A DNA stretch of 64,000 nucleotides from Cupriavidus numazuensis (GTDB taxonomy: Bacteria; Pseudomonadota; Gammaproteobacteria; Burkholderiales; Burkholderiaceae). The stretch lies in assembly GCF_905397435.1 (NCBI RefSeq), contig NZ_CAJPVI010000002.1:248001-312000 (forward strand), given 5' to 3'. A program made the position numbers and the translations under genes. The notes beneath the pieces were generated by a model. It had not been told where the DNA came from. It saw nothing but the letters and a program-made list of their open reading frames with translations, and did no database searches. Shown here piece by piece: positions 41,029 to 49,769 of this stretch; position 1 is the stretch's first letter; the number at the start of each line of letters is the position of its first letter.

Positions 41029-42681
41029 TCAGGCCATTACCGCGCGCGGCAGGTGTCGACCTACCCAGTCGCGTTCCTGCTCGTACGCCCGGGCCACGCG
41101 CAAGACGCTCAGGTCATCGCGCGGACGGCCGATGAGCTGCATGCCCATGGGCAGCCCGTTCTTGCCGAAGCCGACCGGCACGCTGATGGCCGGACAGCCT
41201 GACAGCGTCCACGGGAACACGACTTCCATCCAGCGGTGGTAGGTATCCATCTGCCGGCCGGCGATCTCCTTGGGCCATGGTTGACGCACATCGAACGGAA
41301 AGACCTGTGCGGTCGGCACGGCGATGTAGTCGAATTTGGCAAAGACGCCTTCCACTGCCTGATACCACGCACTGCGGTCGGCGCTGGCCGCATAGATGTC
41401 CGCGCCGCTGAGCTTGAGCGCGCCTTCGATTTCCCAGATGGCTTCGGGCTTGAGCAGCGCGCGCTTGGCCTCGTCGCGGTAGAACGGCAGCATGCCGTTG
41501 CCGACCAGGAAGTGCCGGTGCACGAGCCAGGTCTTCCACAGGCGTTCGGGCGAGAACGGCGGCTTGATCTTTTCTACGCCCACGCCAAAGGCCGGGAACG
41601 CCTGCAGGGCCTGCTCACATAGCTGCAGGATGCCGTCTTCCATCGGCAGGTAGCCGTCCCAGTCACCGAGCCAGGCCACGCGCTTGCCCTTCAGGTCCGT
41701 CGACAGCGCGGCCATGACGTTGTCCGGCGTCAGCGTGGCAAGCACCGGGTCCGACGCCAGCGCCTGTGGCGTGCGCGGATCGGGGCCGGCCTGGGTGGCG
41801 AGCAGCAGGGCCACGTCAGCCACTGTGCGGCCCATCGGGCCTTCATAGCCGAGCTGCTGGATAAAGACTTCCGGCGTGGGCCCATAGGGCACCCGTCCTA
41901 CGGAGGGACGGAAGCCGTAGACATTACAGAACCCGGCCGGGTTGCGCAGCGAACCGCCGAAATCGCTGCCGTCCGCCACGGGCAGCAGGCGCATGGCCAG
42001 GGCCGCCGCGGCGCCGCCGCTGCTGCCGCCCGCTGTGCGCGTGCTGTCGTACGGATTGCGCGTGGGGCCATACACCGGGTTGAAGGTCTGCGAGCCCAGG
42101 CCGAACTCGGGCGTATTGGTCTTGCCGAGCAGGATCGCACCCGACTTGCGTACGCGTTCGACGATGATCGCGTCGGACGTCGGCACGTTGTCCTTGAAAA
42201 TCGGCGAGCCGAACGTGGTGCGGATGCCGCGCGTGAGCGCCAGATCCTTCGGGGCCTGCGGCATGCCATGCATCCATCCCGCCACTTTGCGCGCGGCGAG
42301 CGCCTCGTCCGCCGCGGCGGCTTCCTGCATCAGGGCATCACGGTCTCGCAGCGCGACGATGGCGTTGGTCACCGGATTGACGCGGTCGATATGCGCCAGA
42401 TAGGCGCTCATGACCTGCCGGCAGGACAGGCGCCCGCCGCGGATTTCGCGTGAGAGCTGCCAGGCCGGCATCAGTACGATCGGGTCCGGCGTACCGCCGC
42501 CGGTGGCCGGGCCGGACGTGGCAGGCGCCGCGCCCGCTGGGGCGGCACTCGCTGTCCGGCTGGTCATGGCCGCGGCGGCGACAGTGGTAACGGCCGCGCC
42601 GGCCAGGTGGCTCAGCCATTGGCGCCGGCCGGGCTGCGGGGTGGACTGCGGAGTGGACGATGCAGGGGCGGTATCGTTCAT
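41029..42681 (-). CDS. Amidase (amidase-signature family) with Tat-like signal
   Basis: About 550 residues. A twin-arginine leader (PGRRQWLSHLAGAAVTTVAA) is followed by an amidase-signature hydrolase. The catalytic Lys region is PKDLALTRGIRTTFGS, the Ser-cisSer pair lies in GGSSGGAAAALAMRLLP ... GSDFGGSLRNPAGF, with KTNTPEFGLGSQTFNP between. It should hydrolyse an amide in the periplasm, perhaps a precursor or product of amine metabolism. Start ATG 42681 or in-frame ATG 42696. It is last in the amine dehydrogenase operon, 31-46 bases after the aldehyde dehydrogenase; it is not a usual member of mau or aau clusters as I know them. Confidence 0.85.
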   Translation of the reverse strand: MNDTAPASSTPQSTPQPGRRQWLSHLAGAAVTTVAAAAMTSRTASAAPAGAAPATSGPATGGGTPDPIVLMPAWQLSREIRGGRLSCRQVMSAYLAHIDRVNPVTNAIVALRDRDALMQEAAAADEALAARKVAGWMHGMPQAPKDLALTRGIRTTFGSPIFKDNVPTSDAIIVERVRKSGAILLGKTNTPEFGLGSQTFNPVYGPTRNPYDSTRTAGGSSGGAAAALAMRLLPVADGSDFGGSLRNPAGFCNVYGFRPSVGRVPYGPTPEVFIQQLGYEGPMGRTVADVALLLATQAGPDPRTPQALASDPVLATLTPDNVMAALSTDLKGKRVAWLGDWDGYLPMEDGILQLCEQALQAFPAFGVGVEKIKPPFSPERLWKTWLVHRHFLVGNGMLPFYRDEAKRALLKPEAIWEIEGALKLSGADIYAASADRSAWYQAVEGVFAKFDYIAVPTAQVFPFDVRQPWPKEIAGRQMDTYHRWMEVVFPWTLSGCPAISVPVGFGKNGLPMGMQLIGRPRDDLSVLRVARAYEQERDWVGRHLPRAVMA

Positions 42682-42727
42682 GGTCTGTCTTGTCATAGTG
42701 GGAAACCCATCGGCAGCCGGGCGGCAA

Positions 42728-44227
42728 TTACACGGCGATCATGACCGATTTGGTCTCGGTATAGTGGTCGAACACGGCACGGCCCATTTCGCGGCCAAGG
42801 CCTGACTGCTTGAAGCCGCCGAACGGCATCGCGTTGTCGAGCAGGTTGTGGCAATTGACCCAGACCGTGCCGGCCTTGATGCGCGGCACGAGCCGGTGCA
42901 CGCGCGACAGGTCGTTGGACCAGACCGATGCCGCCAGCCCGAACGGCGTGCCATTGGCGCGGCCGACCACTTCGTCGATGTCATCGTAGGGCAGTGCCAC
43001 GACCACGGGCCCGAAGATTTCCTCCTGCACGACCGATGATGTCTCCGGTGCACGCGCCAGCACAGTGGGCTTGAAGAAGTGGCCGCGCGGCAGGTCGGCA
43101 TTGCCGCCGCAGACCAGTTGCGCGCCGGCATCCACGCCGGCCTGCACGTAGCCGGCCACGCGCTTGCGCTGGCGGCGCGATACCAGCGGACCCATGCCAG
43201 TGTCCGGCTCCAGGCCCGGCCCCAGGCGCAGGCTGTTGGCGATATCGGCCAGTGCCTGCACCGTCGCGTCGAACTTCGAGCGCGGCAGGTACAGCCGCGA
43301 GCCGGCGGTGCATACCTGGCCCTGGTTGAAGAAGATGGCCTGTGCGGCGCCCGCGGCGGCAGCTTCCGGCGACATATCGTCGAGCATGATCACGGGCGAC
43401 TTGCCGCCGAGTTCCAGCGTCACGCGCGCCAGGCGCTCCATTGCCGCGCCGCCGACGAGCTTGCCGACTTCCGTCGACCCGGTGAACGCGATCTTGTCGA
43501 CCTGCGGATGGCCAGCGAGCGCCGCGCCGCAACGCGCTCCGTCGCCGGTGACGATATTGACGACACCTGCCGGATAGCCCGCTTCCATCACGAGCTCGCC
43601 GAGGCGCAGTGCCGACAGCGGCGTTTCCTCGGCAGGCTTGAGCACCACGGTGCAGCCGCACGCCAGTGCGGGACCGAGCTTCCACGCGGCCATCAGCAGC
43701 GGGAAATTCCACGGGATGATGGCCCCCACCACGCCTACGGCTTCCTGCCGCGTGAACGCGACGAATTCGCGCTCGCGCACCAGCGGCACCGACACATCCA
43801 GGCTTTCACCGTGCAGCTTGGTGGCCCAGCCCGCCATGTAGCGCAGGAAGCCCGCGGCGCCGGCCACATCGATCGCGCGCGCCATGGTCGCGGGCTTGCC
43901 GTTGTCCAGCGCTTCGATCTGCGCGAGTTCCTCGGCATTGGCTTCCACCAGGTCGGCCAGGCGCAGCAGCAGGCGTTCGCGGTCCGATGGGCGCATGGCG
44001 TGCCACGGGCCTTGTTCGAAGGCCTTGCGCGCGGCTTGTACAGCGGCATCGACATCGGCCGGTCCGGCTGCGGGCACTTCAGCCAGCGTGGTCTCGCTGG
44101 CGGGGTCTTCCGTGGTGAAGACAGCGCCGTCGGCAGCGGCGCACCACTGGCCGTCGATCAGCATGCGCTTCGGGCGCTGCAGGAAGGCGCGGGTGGCGGC
44201 GGAAAGCAGTTCGGTGCGGGTATCCAT
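42728..44227 (-). CDS. NAD(P)+-dependent aldehyde dehydrogenase (phenylacetaldehyde dehydrogenase-like)
   Basis: A 499-residue cytoplasmic ALDH. Family marks: IIPWNFPLLMAAWKLGPALA, KPAEETPLSALRL, FTGSTEVGKLV, the catalytic Glu in LELGGKSPVI, the catalytic Cys in FFNQGQVCTAGSR, and EEIFGPVV. It resembles the FeaB/BetB-like group. As a member of the amine dehydrogenase operon it would oxidise the aldehyde released by the quinoprotein to an acid. The start at 44227 has GAGGAGAC upstream, 34 bases after the cytochrome gene; the substrate is inferred from context. Confidence 0.92.
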   Translation of the reverse strand: MDTRTELLSAATRAFLQRPKRMLIDGQWCAAADGAVFTTEDPASETTLAEVPAAGPADVDAAVQAARKAFEQGPWHAMRPSDRERLLLRLADLVEANAEELAQIEALDNGKPATMARAIDVAGAAGFLRYMAGWATKLHGESLDVSVPLVREREFVAFTRQEAVGVVGAIIPWNFPLLMAAWKLGPALACGCTVVLKPAEETPLSALRLGELVMEAGYPAGVVNIVTGDGARCGAALAGHPQVDKIAFTGSTEVGKLVGGAAMERLARVTLELGGKSPVIMLDDMSPEAAAAGAAQAIFFNQGQVCTAGSRLYLPRSKFDATVQALADIANSLRLGPGLEPDTGMGPLVSRRQRKRVAGYVQAGVDAGAQLVCGGNADLPRGHFFKPTVLARAPETSSVVQEEIFGPVVVALPYDDIDEVVGRANGTPFGLAASVWSNDLSRVHRLVPRIKAGTVWVNCHNLLDNAMPFGGFKQSGLGREMGRAVFDHYTETKSVMIAV

Positions 44228-44261
44228 GGGTCTCCTCGGGTGTCTTGATTGATGTGTCGGT

Positions 44262-44681
44262 TCAGCGGCTGGTGCCGAGAATGGCGGCGCGGTGCGCGGC
44301 CACGTCGTCCAGCCGGTCATTGCGATAGCGGGTAACTTCTTCAGTGGTGAACGGGGCGATGTCCTGGCGGCCGGTCAGCGCGGGCAGCATCCAGTTCATC
44401 AGTTCGGCGACCTCGGCATTCGTCAGCGATGAGCCCGAGGTGCCGGGCACCTGGATCAGGAACGCGCGCCCGGCGGCCGTGGCCAGCAGTTGCGGCACGG
44501 TAGTGCGCATGTCCGGAATGCCTGCCGCCGGCTTGCCCGATCCGTCCGGCAGGTGGCAGCCGGAGCAGTGCAGCACGTAGTTGGCGTGACCGCGCTGGAG
44601 CCGGCCTTCGGCGTGCGCAGCACCGGCCACCAGCGCGGTGGCCAGCCATGCCAGGGCGAGACGGATCGTGGCGCGCTGCAT
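44262..44681 (-). CDS. Periplasmic mono-haem cytochrome c (second of the pair)
   Basis: A 139-residue protein. Signal peptide to about residue 25 (LVAGAAHA), one haem site CSGCH in the mature N-terminal part, and a candidate distal ligand Met in the LMNWMLPAL or PDMRTTV segments. The C-terminal segment (FTTEEVTRYRNDRLDDVAAH) is charged. It probably accepts electrons from the amine dehydrogenase or passes them to the respiratory chain. Start 44681 lies 1 base from the preceding gene's stop, so translation is coupled. Confidence 0.82.
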   Translation of the reverse strand: MQRATIRLALAWLATALVAGAAHAEGRLQRGHANYVLHCSGCHLPDGSGKPAAGIPDMRTTVPQLLATAAGRAFLIQVPGTSGSSLTNAEVAELMNWMLPALTGRQDIAPFTTEEVTRYRNDRLDDVAAHRAAILGTSR

Positions 44682-44682
44682 G

Positions 44683-45138
44683 TCAGTTCGCCGCGTCGCG
44701 CAGCTTGCGCACGGCGCCCGGCGTCTTGCGCTGCGCGCGGGCCTGGGCCAGTGCGTCAGGGCCAACGGCGGCCGTGGCCTGGCCGTTCTGCGTGCCGAGC
44801 CACGCCAGCACGGCGGCGAGCGATTCGTCGGGCAGCGTACCGAAGGCCGGCATCACGCCATTGAACGACTGGCCCTGCGATTCGATGGGGCCCGCCATGC
44901 CGTGCACCAGCACATTGGCCAGGTAAGTCCGGCCCGCCGGGGAGCCAAGGCGCTCGCGCAGCGCATTGGCCAGCGGCGGCGCCACGCCCGGAATGCCGCT
45001 GGCATCGTTGTTATGGCAGGCAGCGCAGTTCGCGGCGAACACTTCCTTGCCTTGTGCGACGAGATCCGCCGCGCTGGCCGTTGCCGCAGCGCCGGCAAGT
45101 ACGAGCGCCAGCCACAGTGTGTGCGATCGGGATTTCAT
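44683..45138 (-). CDS. Periplasmic mono-haem cytochrome c (first of the pair)
   Basis: A 151-residue class I cytochrome c. Signal peptide MKSRSHTLWLALVLAGAAAT, haem-binding CAACH (VFAANCAACHNNDASGIPGV), and the sixth ligand Met in NGVMPAFGTLPD, all in normal order and spacing. It has a charged Arg/Gln-rich tail of about 25 residues. Its start overlaps the stop of the light-chain gene (ATGA), showing translational coupling, so it is the most likely direct electron acceptor of the dehydrogenase. Confidence 0.88.
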   Translation of the reverse strand: MKSRSHTLWLALVLAGAAATASAADLVAQGKEVFAANCAACHNNDASGIPGVAPPLANALRERLGSPAGRTYLANVLVHGMAGPIESQGQSFNGVMPAFGTLPDESLAAVLAWLGTQNGQATAAVGPDALAQARAQRKTPGAVRKLRDAAN

Positions 45139-45650
45139 TCCTGGACTCCGAGGATGATCGAGGTGGTGCAATGGAACATCGTGCTCGAGTTGCTCATGCA
45201 CCAGTTCACGTCGTTGTGCACGCCGAGCTTGTAGCCGGGGCGCTCGCGCTCATTGGTGTTGCACTCGCAGCGCCCGCACGTGGTTTTGCCGCAGCAATCG
45301 TTGTAGCTGACCATGTAGTCCTTGCCGTCGGCCGGGTTGCGGCACGTGCCGACCCACGACACGCGCGATGGCTCCGTGCCCGGCGGGCACGTGGTGGAGC
45401 TGCCGCCGCAGCACGAACACAGGAAGCCGTCCACGGCGCAGTATTTCCAGTAGTCGCACGAGGTCTCGTCCACGGCCTTGCCGGTCTTTGCGCCGTGCGC
45501 GGCCGCGGCATGTACGCTGCGGTCGAACGGCAGCACCGGCAGTGCCACCGTGCCCACCATGGCCTTGCCCAGCGTGGCCAGCATGCTGCGTCGCCCGGTG
45601 CGCTGGGCGGCACGGCGGGTCTGGCGTTCGAAAAGCTTGTCAAACCACAT
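45135..45650 (-). CDS. aauA: Amine dehydrogenase light (beta) subunit, TTQ-containing
   Basis: A 171-residue precursor with a twin-arginine leader (GRRSMLATLGKAMVGTVALP). The mature part is Cys-rich (14 Cys) as in MauA/AauA (SCDYWKYCAVDGFLCSCCGG, TCPPGTEPSRVSWVGTC). The two Trp that form tryptophan tryptophylquinone correspond to Trp99 (SWVGTC) and Trp150 (NWCMSN); Asp118 in YNDCCGK fits the conserved Asp needed for TTQ formation. ATG 45650 has AAGGAGA upstream. With the heavy chain it deaminates a primary amine in the periplasm to an aldehyde and ammonia. The aau rather than mau name is inferred from the aldehyde dehydrogenase in the operon. Confidence 0.92.
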   Translation of the reverse strand: MWFDKLFERQTRRAAQRTGRRSMLATLGKAMVGTVALPVLPFDRSVHAAAAHGAKTGKAVDETSCDYWKYCAVDGFLCSCCGGSSTTCPPGTEPSRVSWVGTCRNPADGKDYMVSYNDCCGKTTCGRCECNTNERERPGYKLGVHNDVNWCMSNSSTMFHCTTSIILGVQE

Positions 45651-45669
45651 CGTTGTATCTCCTTGCCGC

Positions 45670-46257
45670 TCAGGCATGCGTTTCCAGGAACTGCTGCACG
45701 GACGCCACGTTCAGGTCCATCGCCGTGAACAGGCTTTCGAGCTGCTCGCGGGAGTTGACCAGGCCCTTGGCGCGCAGCGTTCCGTGCTCGTCCAGCAGCA
45801 CCGCGTAAGGCAGCTTGCCGATCTGCAGGTGCATGCCGAGTTCGCGCGACAGTACGTAGTCGAAATCGCCAAGACCGGCCTGGCGCAGGAAGGCGAGGTG
45901 CTCGGGCTGCTCGCCGTCAGACGCGAGCACAACGCGCAGCCAGCTGCCTTCGCTGGCGCGGATGGATTTCAGGACCGGAATCAGCTTCTTGCAGACAGGG
46001 CAGGTCGGGGACAGGAAGAACAGCAGCGTGCTGGCCGCCTGATGGCCGCCTACGGTGACGGCGGTGCCGCGCACGTCCTGCAGCGCGAACGGTTGCAGCG
46101 GCTGGCCGACGCGCGGGCCGGCGTCGATCATCAGCGCGCCCATCGGGGCGACGCGTTCATACAGAATGCCGACCTGGCGGGCCAGGGCGTAGAGCCCGAA
46201 CAGCAGCGCCAGCACGGCGATCCACAGCACGATATTGGCAATGACAAGTGCAGTCAT
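45670..46257 (-). CDS. aauD: Amine dehydrogenase accessory protein MauD/AauD
   Basis: A 195-residue thiol-disulfide protein. An N-terminal membrane anchor (MTALVIANIVLWIAVLALLF) is followed by a thioredoxin-like domain with CPVC (FFLSPTCPVCKKLIPVLK) in the periplasm and the cis-Pro loop LPYAVLLDEHGTLRAKG. MauD is needed to form or isomerise the many disulfides of the light chain. It lies 19 bases upstream of the light-chain gene and 33 bases downstream of mauE/aauE. Confidence 0.92.
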   Translation of the reverse strand: MTALVIANIVLWIAVLALLFGLYALARQVGILYERVAPMGALMIDAGPRVGQPLQPFALQDVRGTAVTVGGHQAASTLLFFLSPTCPVCKKLIPVLKSIRASEGSWLRVVLASDGEQPEHLAFLRQAGLGDFDYVLSRELGMHLQIGKLPYAVLLDEHGTLRAKGLVNSREQLESLFTAMDLNVASVQQFLETHA

Positions 46258-46290
46258 GACAGTCTCACGAAGAAATAATGGAAAAGGGAT

Positions 46291-46854
46291 TCAGGCCCGT
46301 ACCGGACTGCGGGCACGTCCGGCGTTGACAAGCAGTTGCGTGGCGCCGAGCCACATGAGCAGCAGGGCCAGTGCGATAAAGCCTGCCGCGGCATAGTCGA
46401 GTGCCGACATTGCACGGCCGTTGCCGCCTGCGGCCGACGCTGCGGCGATGCCCAGCACTGCGAGCAGCGCGGCATTGCGCCACAACAGTCCACCGGACAG
46501 CGGCATGCTGTCGTCCGCGCCGCCGCAACCGCAGCGGATGTCGCGCCGGCCGCGCAGCAGGTTGATCGCCACGGCGCCGGTCGCCACGCCAGCCACGCCC
46601 ATCGCGGCCAGGGACGAAGCCGCCTGTAGCGGCATCAGCGCGAGCAGCAGCACGGCAAGGGCTTCGGCGCCGATGAGGGCCAGCGCTACCGCGCGCCCCC
46701 ACGCTGCCGGGACCAGCCGGTAGGCATCGATGGCGCCATGGAAGCGATCGGGCTCGCGCAGCTTCGGCGCGACCGACAGCAGCAGCACGAGCGCCGCCGC
46801 TGCGCTGCAGGACGCCGTGACGACCGGATCGCCGATCAGATCGAAGGCAGTCAT
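46291..46854 (-). CDS. aauE: Amine dehydrogenase accessory membrane protein MauE/AauE
   Basis: A 187-residue inner-membrane protein with about five helices (for example VVTASCSAAAALVLLLSV, ALALIGAEALAVLLLALM). The family signature PKLREPDRFHGAIDAYRLVP lies in the first loop, and the paired Cys segment is RRDIRCGCGGADD. MauE proteins, DoxX-like, work with MauD in maturation of the light chain, perhaps supplying oxidising equivalents. Its ATG overlaps the heavy-chain stop (ATGA). Confidence 0.9.
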   Translation of the reverse strand: MTAFDLIGDPVVTASCSAAAALVLLLSVAPKLREPDRFHGAIDAYRLVPAAWGRAVALALIGAEALAVLLLALMPLQAASSLAAMGVAGVATGAVAINLLRGRRDIRCGCGGADDSMPLSGGLLWRNAALLAVLGIAAASAAGGNGRAMSALDYAAAGFIALALLLMWLGATQLLVNAGRARSPVRA

Positions 46855-48050
46855 TGGTGCGCCTCCACTTGCACGGAGTTCTCGCTCACGTTGTCCAAGC
46901 GCGCCACCTGCTTCAAGTTTCGGGCGGGATCCAGCGCGACCACGCCCGACTTGGCGGCATCGAGTGCGTACAGCACCGGCTGGCTGCCTTGCGTGATGGT
47001 CAGGGCCAACGCGTTCTGCCCCGGCGCGCGTGCCACGCGCTTGTGCTGGGCAAGGTCGATGGTCCAGATCTCGGCGGCCGGGGTCTTGTGCGAGCCTTCG
47101 CGGCTGCGCGGATGCATGCCGACGTAGAGCCGCTGCGTGCCTGCATGCAGCGTGAAGAGCTGGTAGCCGCCCGGCTTCCAGCCGCCCTTGGCATCGGCCG
47201 CGGAGAGGATGGGCCACGGCTTGCTGAAGGCCGGCGTCTCGGCCGACAGGTCAGCCGTGTACACGTTGCCGTTGAACGAGACGAAGTACAGCGTGTCGCC
47301 GATGCGTTCCGAGTGCAGGAAGACCGGGTCGGCATCGGGATCGAACATGCGCGCGCTGCGCTTCTGCCCGGTGGGCTGGCCCTGTGCGTCGTGCGCTACG
47401 GTCAGCATGGCGCCGTCGCTGCACAGCGTGCGGAAGCGCTGGCTGGATGCCGCCGTGGCGAAGATCCCCCAGCAACCGGGCGTCTGCGTTTCCGCGACGA
47501 ATTTCCCGGCCTGCAGGTCGACGATGCTGACCGATGTCGCCGGCGTGGCGTTCTGCACGTACAGGAAGCGGCCATCCGCCGATACCGTGATGATGCCGCG
47601 GTAGTTCAGCGATTGCGCGTGGCGCGGCGGAATCACGATCTCGCTGCGGTAGGCCAGCGTGTCGGCGTCGTAGATGCTGACGACATCCGTGCGCTCGCCA
47701 CGGGTCAGGCGCGGGTAATAAGTGGAAACGACATAGATCGAGCGCTTGTCCGGCGACAGCACGGACTGACCGCCGAAGCCCGTGGGCAGCAGGCCCAGGT
47801 ACTTCATCTTCCGGCCGTCCACGACATGCAGCCGGCCGTCGACCATGTGGCGGAACGCCACGTCGGAGATATACAGCCGGTTCTCGTCGGCGGGCGCCAA
47901 CGGCGCCACCGTCAGCGTCTCGGGCGGCAGGTCTTCGGCCACGGCCGCGCCCGCGCCGAGCACTGCGGCAAGCAAGAGGGGGATCAGGCGCCGGGACCTG
48001 CTTCCGGCTGCCCGCGGCGCACGCCCGGGCGTGCTGCTGGCGTCATTCAC
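46851..48050 (-). CDS. aauB: Amine dehydrogenase heavy (alpha) subunit
   Basis: A 399-residue precursor. A basic leader (GSRSRRLIPLLLAAVLGAGA, cleavage near AVAEDLPP) is followed by a seven-bladed beta-propeller with repeats such as RLYISDVAFRHMVDGRLHVV, GGQSVLSPDKRSIYVVSTYY, and TPGCWGIFATAASSQRFRTL. It is the structural subunit of the TTQ amine dehydrogenase (MauB/AauB). The start codon is GTG at 48050, with AGGAGCC just upstream inside a perfect inverted repeat (48051-48086). It is the first gene of the eight-gene operon running to 41029. Confidence 0.92.
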   Translation of the reverse strand: MNDASSTPGRAPRAAGSRSRRLIPLLLAAVLGAGAAVAEDLPPETLTVAPLAPADENRLYISDVAFRHMVDGRLHVVDGRKMKYLGLLPTGFGGQSVLSPDKRSIYVVSTYYPRLTRGERTDVVSIYDADTLAYRSEIVIPPRHAQSLNYRGIITVSADGRFLYVQNATPATSVSIVDLQAGKFVAETQTPGCWGIFATAASSQRFRTLCSDGAMLTVAHDAQGQPTGQKRSARMFDPDADPVFLHSERIGDTLYFVSFNGNVYTADLSAETPAFSKPWPILSAADAKGGWKPGGYQLFTLHAGTQRLYVGMHPRSREGSHKTPAAEIWTIDLAQHKRVARAPGQNALALTITQGSQPVLYALDAAKSGVVALDPARNLKQVARLDNVSENSVQVEAHQ

Positions 48051-48086
48051 GACTGGCTCCTGTCTGTGCTGGAAATGGAGCCAGTC
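48051..48086 (-). promoter_or_regulatory. Perfect inverted repeat covering the aauB ribosome binding site
   Basis: On the minus strand GACTGGCTCC (48086-48077), 16 bases, GGAGCCAGTC (48060-48051), then the GTG start. The right arm contains the GGAG Shine-Dalgarno, so an mRNA hairpin would hide it. It may alternatively be a DNA operator. Confidence 0.6.
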
Positions 48087-48227
48087 TAGAAATGGCGGTC
48101 GCTCAGGCGTTAGCCAGGATCGGCAACGGTCATACCGGGGGAATTACTAGGGTGAGCCAAGGGTGCGGACGCGTATAAGCCGTACCTATGCGCTGGATTG
48201 GCGCAGGATTTGGCCTCAGGCGGGGTT

Positions 48228-49769
48228 CTAGGACTGCCTTCCGGTTGGTGCTGCACCGTGCCGGAGCATGACGGCGTCCGGGCGAGCATCCGTTTTTGGC
48301 AATGGGTGCGATACGTCGTGGCCGTGTTCCGCGGCTTGCGGAGCCCCGCCTGCCTGCTGCCACCCGCCGCCAAGCGCCAGAAACAGGTCGATCTGACGCA
48401 TGGCAACCCGACTGTCCGACTCCGCGAGCGCAGCTTCCGCATCGGCCAGCGTTCGCTCGGCGTCCAGCCGCGCCAGATAGGGCGTACGTCCAGCCTCGTA
48501 ACGCTGCCGTTCCTGCCGCGCCGCTTCCGCCGCCTGGTCGCGCGCGAGGTGCAGCGCGTGCTGGCGCTCCAGCTCGCGCGAGTAGGCGCTGAGTGCGGTT
48601 TCGGTCTCCTGCAATGCCCGCAGCACCACGCCGTCAAAATGCGCGAGCGCGGCATCCGCGCCGGCTTCCATGCGCGCGATGCGCGGTCGCACGCCGTTGG
48701 TCGGGAAATTCCAGCTCAGCATCGGGCCGATGCTCCAGCGGGCCGTCGGTCCACTGCCGAGATCGCTCAACAGGCCAGTCAGGCCGGCGGACGCGCCGAT
48801 GCGGATACTCGGGTAGAGATCCGCCGTGGCCACGCCGATCTTCGCGGTAGCGGCGGCCAGTTCGCGCTCGGCCTGCCGGATGTCGGGCCGGCGCTTGAGC
48901 AGTGCGGCGCCATCGCCGACCGGCAGTGGTTGCGTCAGCGGTGGTTCCTCGTGGCATTCGGTTTCCTCTGCCGGCAGGGCGGCCGGCGGCTTGCCGAGCA
49001 CCAGCGCCAGGCGGAATCTGGCGGCTTCGCGCGCGGCTTCCAGCGGGGGCAGCGCGGCGCGCAAGGCCTCCACACGCGCCTGGGCGCGCACAGCGTCCGT
49101 GGGCTCGGCCCGGCCGGCGGCTGCGAGCTTGCGCGTGGCATCGACCGTGCGATCCTGCAGCGCAATCTGCTGGCGGGCCACCGCGAGTTCATGGCTGGCC
49201 GCGCAGCCTTGCACGTAGGCGCGCACTGTCTGGGCGGCAACGCCAACGCGGGCCGCGTCGAGGGCCGCTTCGCTGGCCTGTATGTTGGCCAGCGCCGCTT
49301 CATCGGCGCGCGCAAGCTTGCCGAAGAAGTCGATCAGGTAAGACACGCCGGGCCCGAAATCCCCGAGATTGAACACCGGCGGCTTGGTCGTCTGCAGGTA
49401 GCTCTGCCCCGACAACTGGGCGCGCGAGACGCTCGCGCCGATGCCGCCTTGCGGCAGGTTCTCGGCCTCTACCTCGTGCAACGCGGCCGTGGCCCGGCGC
49501 AGGTTGGCCGATGCCACGCGGATATCGGTGTTGGCCGCGAGCGCCTCGCGGACCAGACGGTCGAGCCGCGGATCGTCGTATAGCTGCCACCACGCATCGG
49601 GGACCGGGCCGATCGATACAGCGGGATTCGCACTGCCCAGCAACTTGCCGTTGGCCTCGGGCGCGCGTAGGGCGGCGGCATCGGGTACGTGGTAGTCCGG
49701 TCCGACCGTGGTGCACGCGAACAGGAGCGGAAGCAGCGGCATCAGCCCTATGCATCGCCATGTCCTCAC
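48228..49769 (-). CDS. NodT-family outer-membrane efflux lipoprotein
   Basis: A 513-residue TolC-like channel. The lipoprotein signal has Cys at about residue 19 (LLPLLFACTTVGPDY), then two outer-membrane-factor repeats (ALAANTDIRVASANLRRATA, ... RPDIRQAERELAAATAKIGV). The C-terminal 40 residues are an extra hydrophilic tail. The start is GTG 49769, overlapping the stop of the HlyD gene (GTGA). It completes a tripartite exporter with the AaeB-like protein and HlyD. Confidence 0.9.
   Translation of the reverse strand: MRTWRCIGLMPLLPLLFACTTVGPDYHVPDAAALRAPEANGKLLGSANPAVSIGPVPDAWWQLYDDPRLDRLVREALAANTDIRVASANLRRATAALHEVEAENLPQGGIGASVSRAQLSGQSYLQTTKPPVFNLGDFGPGVSYLIDFFGKLARADEAALANIQASEAALDAARVGVAAQTVRAYVQGCAASHELAVARQQIALQDRTVDATRKLAAAGRAEPTDAVRAQARVEALRAALPPLEAAREAARFRLALVLGKPPAALPAEETECHEEPPLTQPLPVGDGAALLKRRPDIRQAERELAAATAKIGVATADLYPSIRIGASAGLTGLLSDLGSGPTARWSIGPMLSWNFPTNGVRPRIARMEAGADAALAHFDGVVLRALQETETALSAYSRELERQHALHLARDQAAEAARQERQRYEAGRTPYLARLDAERTLADAEAALAESDSRVAMRQIDLFLALGGGWQQAGGAPQAAEHGHDVSHPLPKTDARPDAVMLRHGAAPTGRQS

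Noticed and set aside
43079..44248. Plus-strand 389-codon frame opposite the aldehyde dehydrogenase
   Set aside because: No domain pattern; the minus strand has all ALDH catalytic motifs.
41029..48050. Methylamine (mau) rather than arylalkylamine system
   Set aside because: Not excluded, but no amicyanin or MauG gene is present and a FeaB-like aldehyde dehydrogenase is in the operon, so the arylalkylamine reading is preferred.
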